Of a stretch of DNA of 6,793 nucleotides, positions 4,639-6,793 are shown piece after piece. The DNA is from an uncultured Eubacteriales bacterium. Lineage in GTDB: Bacteria > Bacillota > Clostridia > Oscillospirales > Feifaniaceae. A program made the translations under genes and the position numbers. The stretch is taken from positions 1 through 6,793 of the forward strand of contig CABRXB010000059.1 of the NCBI GenBank assembly GCA_902474785.1. The letters run 5' to 3'. The notes under the pieces were generated by a model. That model had not been told where the DNA came from. It was given only the letters and a program-made list of their open reading frames with translations, and searched no databases. The stretch's first letter is position 1, and the number at the start of each line of letters is the position of its first letter.

Positions 4639-5507
4639 CTAATTCAGGCTTTGCACGGCGCTTTGCCCCAGTTTGTCGCCGAGCACCATGCGCTGTCTTG
4701 CCGCCATGCCCGGCCCCGCCACATTCTCAAGAATTCCCTTGTAGCGGCGAAGGGGCAGCAGTTGCAGCGACGCATAGACGTTGGCTGCGGCGTCGCTTAA
4801 GAGCTGGAACACGCGCGTTGCGTCGATCCCCTGCTCTGTGGCAAGCCCTGCCTCGTGCAGCGCATTGAAGCGCCCTTTTTGCAGATCGTCCTCCCAATCG
4901 TCGGCCGCGTCGATGAGATAAATCCAGCGGCCGAGCTGGTAGCCGATCTGCTCGAGCACGCGGTGCTGGGTGTCGTCTTTTCCAAGCGGCGCGGCGAGCG
5001 CCGCCAGCCCGAGTGGTGCGTATAGCTGTCAAGGCTTTGAGCCTGACAGCTCTGCGCTTCGCCCAGCAGGGTCAACTGCCTGGCGATGCTTGCCGCCTGA
5101 TCGGGATACTCCTGCTGCGCCAGCCGGCGGGCGCGTCTCAGAGCCGCAAGGCCCGCCGCTGCGCGCGCCTTGCGGTAGCCGCTCTCGTCGGCCAGATCGT
5201 CTTCCAGCTTTCCGCAGCCAAGCAGCACCTGCATGGCCGCCGTGTAGAGCGTGGCGCTTCTGCCTGAGATCGCCGCTCTGCGTTTTACGGGGTGGGTGAC
5301 GCAGCGGCGCTGCTCTATGCGGGGCTCCTCCTCTTCCAGAGCCAGCCCCAGCGCAGCCAGGAACACAAAATCATACGACAGTCCCGCCGACGAAGCCATG
5401 CCATAGTGACTGCGCAGGCAGTGGCACAGCCCGCAGTAGACCGCCTTGTAGGTGTCGAGCTCGCGCACGCGCAGCTCGGGTTGAAAGGCGGTCAGGTATC
5501 CGAACAT
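4639..5507 (-). pseudogene. DUF5685 family gene, frameshifted
   Basis: This gene would encode a ~288-residue DUF5685 protein if one frameshift is repaired. The first frame starts at ATG 5507 (GGGGAGG 4 nt upstream) and gives family sequence to about residue 162. It has [24 protein letters not shown] (Cys25/28/30), SYDFVFLAALGLAL, RRCVTHPVKR and LEDDLADE (101-108). Beyond position 5022 this frame gives Ser/Arg/Thr-rich noise to a stop at 4797. The next frame (-1) is open from 5028 and supplies the rest: YAPLGLAALAAPLG, LGRWIYLIDAADDWEDD, KGRFNAL and LLPLRRYKGILENV, to a stop at 4639. A two-base TA duplication at TATA (5021-5024) or a one-base loss would explain it. It could be a true mutation, an assembly error or, less likely, programmed frameshifting. 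It overlaps the uvrA end by 16 nt. Molecular function is unknown; the Asp-rich motifs hint at an isoprenoid-synthase-like fold. Confidence 0.85.
5024..5051. repeat. Quasi-palindrome at the DUF5685 frameshift
   Basis: AGCTGTCAAGGCT (5024-5036) pairs with AGCCTGACAGCT (5040-5051) over 12 base pairs, with a single bulged A at 5032 and a TTG loop. It lies inside the coding region, and its outer foot abuts the TATA where the reading frame breaks. Imperfect inverted repeats of this type are known hotspots for template-switch frameshift mutation and can also disturb sequencing. Confidence 0.7.
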
Positions 5508-6793
5508 GCCGCCTCCCCATCATATGCCGCATCGCGCTCCAGGGCCTTTGCCAAATAGAGGCCCGTGTAGGACTTTTTGTTTTTAGCCACCTGCTCCGGC
5601 GTGCCGCAGGCGACAAGCTTGCCGCCCCGATCGCCGCCCTCCGGCCCCAGGTCGATGATGTGATCGGCGCTTTTGATCATGTCGAGGTTGTGCTCGATGA
5701 CCACAACGGTGTTGCCCTCCTCGACAAAGGCCTGTAACACCTCGATGAGCTTGTGCACATCCGCCGTGTGCAGGCCGGTGGTGGGCTCGTCGAGCACATA
5801 GATGGTGCGCCCCGTGGAGCGGCGCGACAGCTCGGTGGCGAGTTTGACGCGCTGCGCCTCGCCGCCCGAGAGCTGCGTGGAGGGCTGTCCGATTTTGATA
5901 TAGCCAAGGCCCACGTCGTAGAGCGTTTGCAGTTTGCGGCGGATGCGGGGGTGGTTTTCGAAAAAGCCGATGCCCTCCTCCACCGTCATGTCGAGCACGT
6001 CGGCAATGGTCTTGCCCTTGTATTTGACCTCGAGCGTCTCCCTGTTGTAGCGCTTACCCTTGCACACATCGCAGGGCACATAGACGTCGGGCAAAAAGTG
6101 CATTTCAATTTTGATGATGCCGTCGCCCTCGCAGGATTCGCAGCGCCCGCCCTTGACATTGAAGGAAAAACGCCCCGGCGCAAAGCCGCGCATCTTGGCC
6201 TCGTTTGTGGCGGCAAAGACGTTGCGCACATCGGTGAAAAGCCCCGTATAGGTGGCGGGATTGGAGCGCGGCGTACGCCCGATGGGGGACTGGTCGATGG
6301 CGATGATCTTGTCGAGATGCTCAAGACCCTCGATCTTCTCCACGTCGCCAGCCGGAAAGCGTGCGCCGTTGAGCTTGACGGCCAGCGTCTTGTACAGCAC
6401 CTCGTTGATGAGCGACGATTTGCCCGAGCCCGAAACGCCCGTGATGCACACGAGCTTGCCGAGCGGAATGTCCACCGTCACGTTTTTCAGGTTGTTCTGC
6501 TGCGCACCGACAATGGTGATTTTTTTGCCGTTTCCTTCGCGTCTGGTCTGCGGCACGGGGATGAACCGCTGCCCGCTCAAATACTGGCCGGTGATGGACT
6601 CCGGGCACTTCAAAATACCCTGCACGTCGCCGCTGTAAATCACGTTGCCGCCGTGAATGCCCGCGCCGGGGCCGATGTCCACAATGTAGTCGGCCGCAAG
6701 CATCGTGTCCTCGTCGTGCTCCACAACAATGACCGTATTGCCAAGGTCGCGCAGACGCATCAAAGTCGATAGCAGCTTGTGGTTGTCGCGCTG
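5492..6793 (-). CDS. uvrA: UvrA, excinuclease ABC subunit A (C-terminal part, 5' end outside window)
   Basis: The frame runs off the right edge and shows the last 433 residues of UvrA; the family is about 940 long, so the first half is missing. UvrA scans DNA for bulky damage and loads UvrB in nucleotide excision repair. The fragment opens with [11 protein letters not shown] and [11 protein letters not shown], the end of the first ABC ATPase. The second ATPase has Walker [10 protein letters not shown] (fragment residues 119-127), [19 protein letters not shown], a Cys4 zinc finger (CESC and CDVC; Cys218, 221, 241, 244), the ABC signature [15 protein letters not shown] (from 308) and Walker [13 protein letters not shown] (from 331), then [22 protein letters not shown]. 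All catalytic and zinc residues in view are intact. The final codons contain the ribosome site and ATG of the DUF5685 gene (16-nt overlap), so the two are translationally linked. The true start cannot be seen here. Confidence 0.98.
   Translation of the reverse strand, partial: QRDNHKLLSTLMRLRDLGNTVIVVEHDEDTMLAADYIVDIGPGAGIHGGNVIYSGDVQGILKCPESITGQYLSGQRFIPVPQTRREGNGKKITIVGAQQNNLKNVTVDIPLGKLVCITGVSGSGKSSLINEVLYKTLAVKLNGARFPAGDVEKIEGLEHLDKIIAIDQSPIGRTPRSNPATYTGLFTDVRNVFAATNEAKMRGFAPGRFSFNVKGGRCESCEGDGIIKIEMHFLPDVYVPCDVCKGKRYNRETLEVKYKGKTIADVLDMTVEEGIGFFENHPRIRRKLQTLYDVGLGYIKIGQPSTQLSGGEAQRVKLATELSRRSTGRTIYVLDEPTTGLHTADVHKLIEVLQAFVEEGNTVVVIEHNLDMIKSADHIIDLGPEGGDRGGKLVACGTPEQVAKNKKSYTGLYLAKALERDAAYDGEAACSDT

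Noticed and set aside
5753..6772. Long plus-strand open frame (339 codons) opposite uvrA
   Set aside because: It lies wholly antisense to highly conserved UvrA sequence and its translation is His/Asp/Val-rich with no recognisable domain; it is a GC-driven shadow.
1..6793. CRISPR array, tRNA/rRNA, insertion sequence or phage genes
   Set aside because: No repeat-spacer periodicity, no tRNA-like cloverleaf noticed, and no transposase, integrase or phage protein in any frame.

Overview
The window is 6.8 kb of GC-rich DNA, and every gene I can support lies on the minus strand. Read in the direction of transcription (right to left), the order is: the C-terminal part of uvrA, a DUF5685-family gene broken by a frameshift, a J-domain/TPR protein ending in a cysteine string, a small polytopic membrane protein, an M50 (site-2 protease type) membrane metallopeptidase, scpA, scpB, a DUF2953 membrane-anchored protein, and ytfJ/gerW. 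Gaps are short: a 16-nt overlap (uvrA/DUF5685), an 8-nt overlap (scpA/scpB), and otherwise about 37 to 180 nt. Nearly every gene has a clear Shine-Dalgarno sequence. I see no convincing minus-strand terminator, so the genes could be read as one or a few long transcripts.

The gene set points to a spore-forming low-oxygen Firmicute of class Clostridia, probably a GC-rich gut-type lineage such as Oscillospirales or Christensenellales. M50 peptidase, scpA, scpB, DUF2953 and ytfJ in series is a familiar clostridial arrangement, and YtfJ/GerW is a spore protein. The fine taxonomy is inference from recalled gene order and GC content.

Right part (4639-6793): the uvrA fragment holds the second ATPase half of the nucleotide excision repair damage sensor. 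The DUF5685 gene overlaps its end, but the reading frame shifts by one near position 5022, at the foot of a 12-bp quasi-palindrome. Middle (3424-4581): a J-protein with ten cysteines in its last 28 residues, then an unrecognised membrane protein. Left part (19-3334): membrane proteolysis, the SMC kleisin complex ScpA/ScpB, and spore-linked genes. The 180-nt scpB-DUF2953 gap is unusual. It has competing hairpins, an 11-bp direct repeat, and two tiny overlapping ORFs running into the DUF2953 start.

The best candidate for something undescribed is the DUF5685/cysteine-string J-protein pair. The repaired DUF5685 protein has two Asp-rich motifs resembling those of squalene/phytoene-synthase-like isoprenoid enzymes. 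The J-protein resembles, in architecture only, eukaryotic cysteine-string proteins, which are lipidated. A link between the two is a hypothesis.
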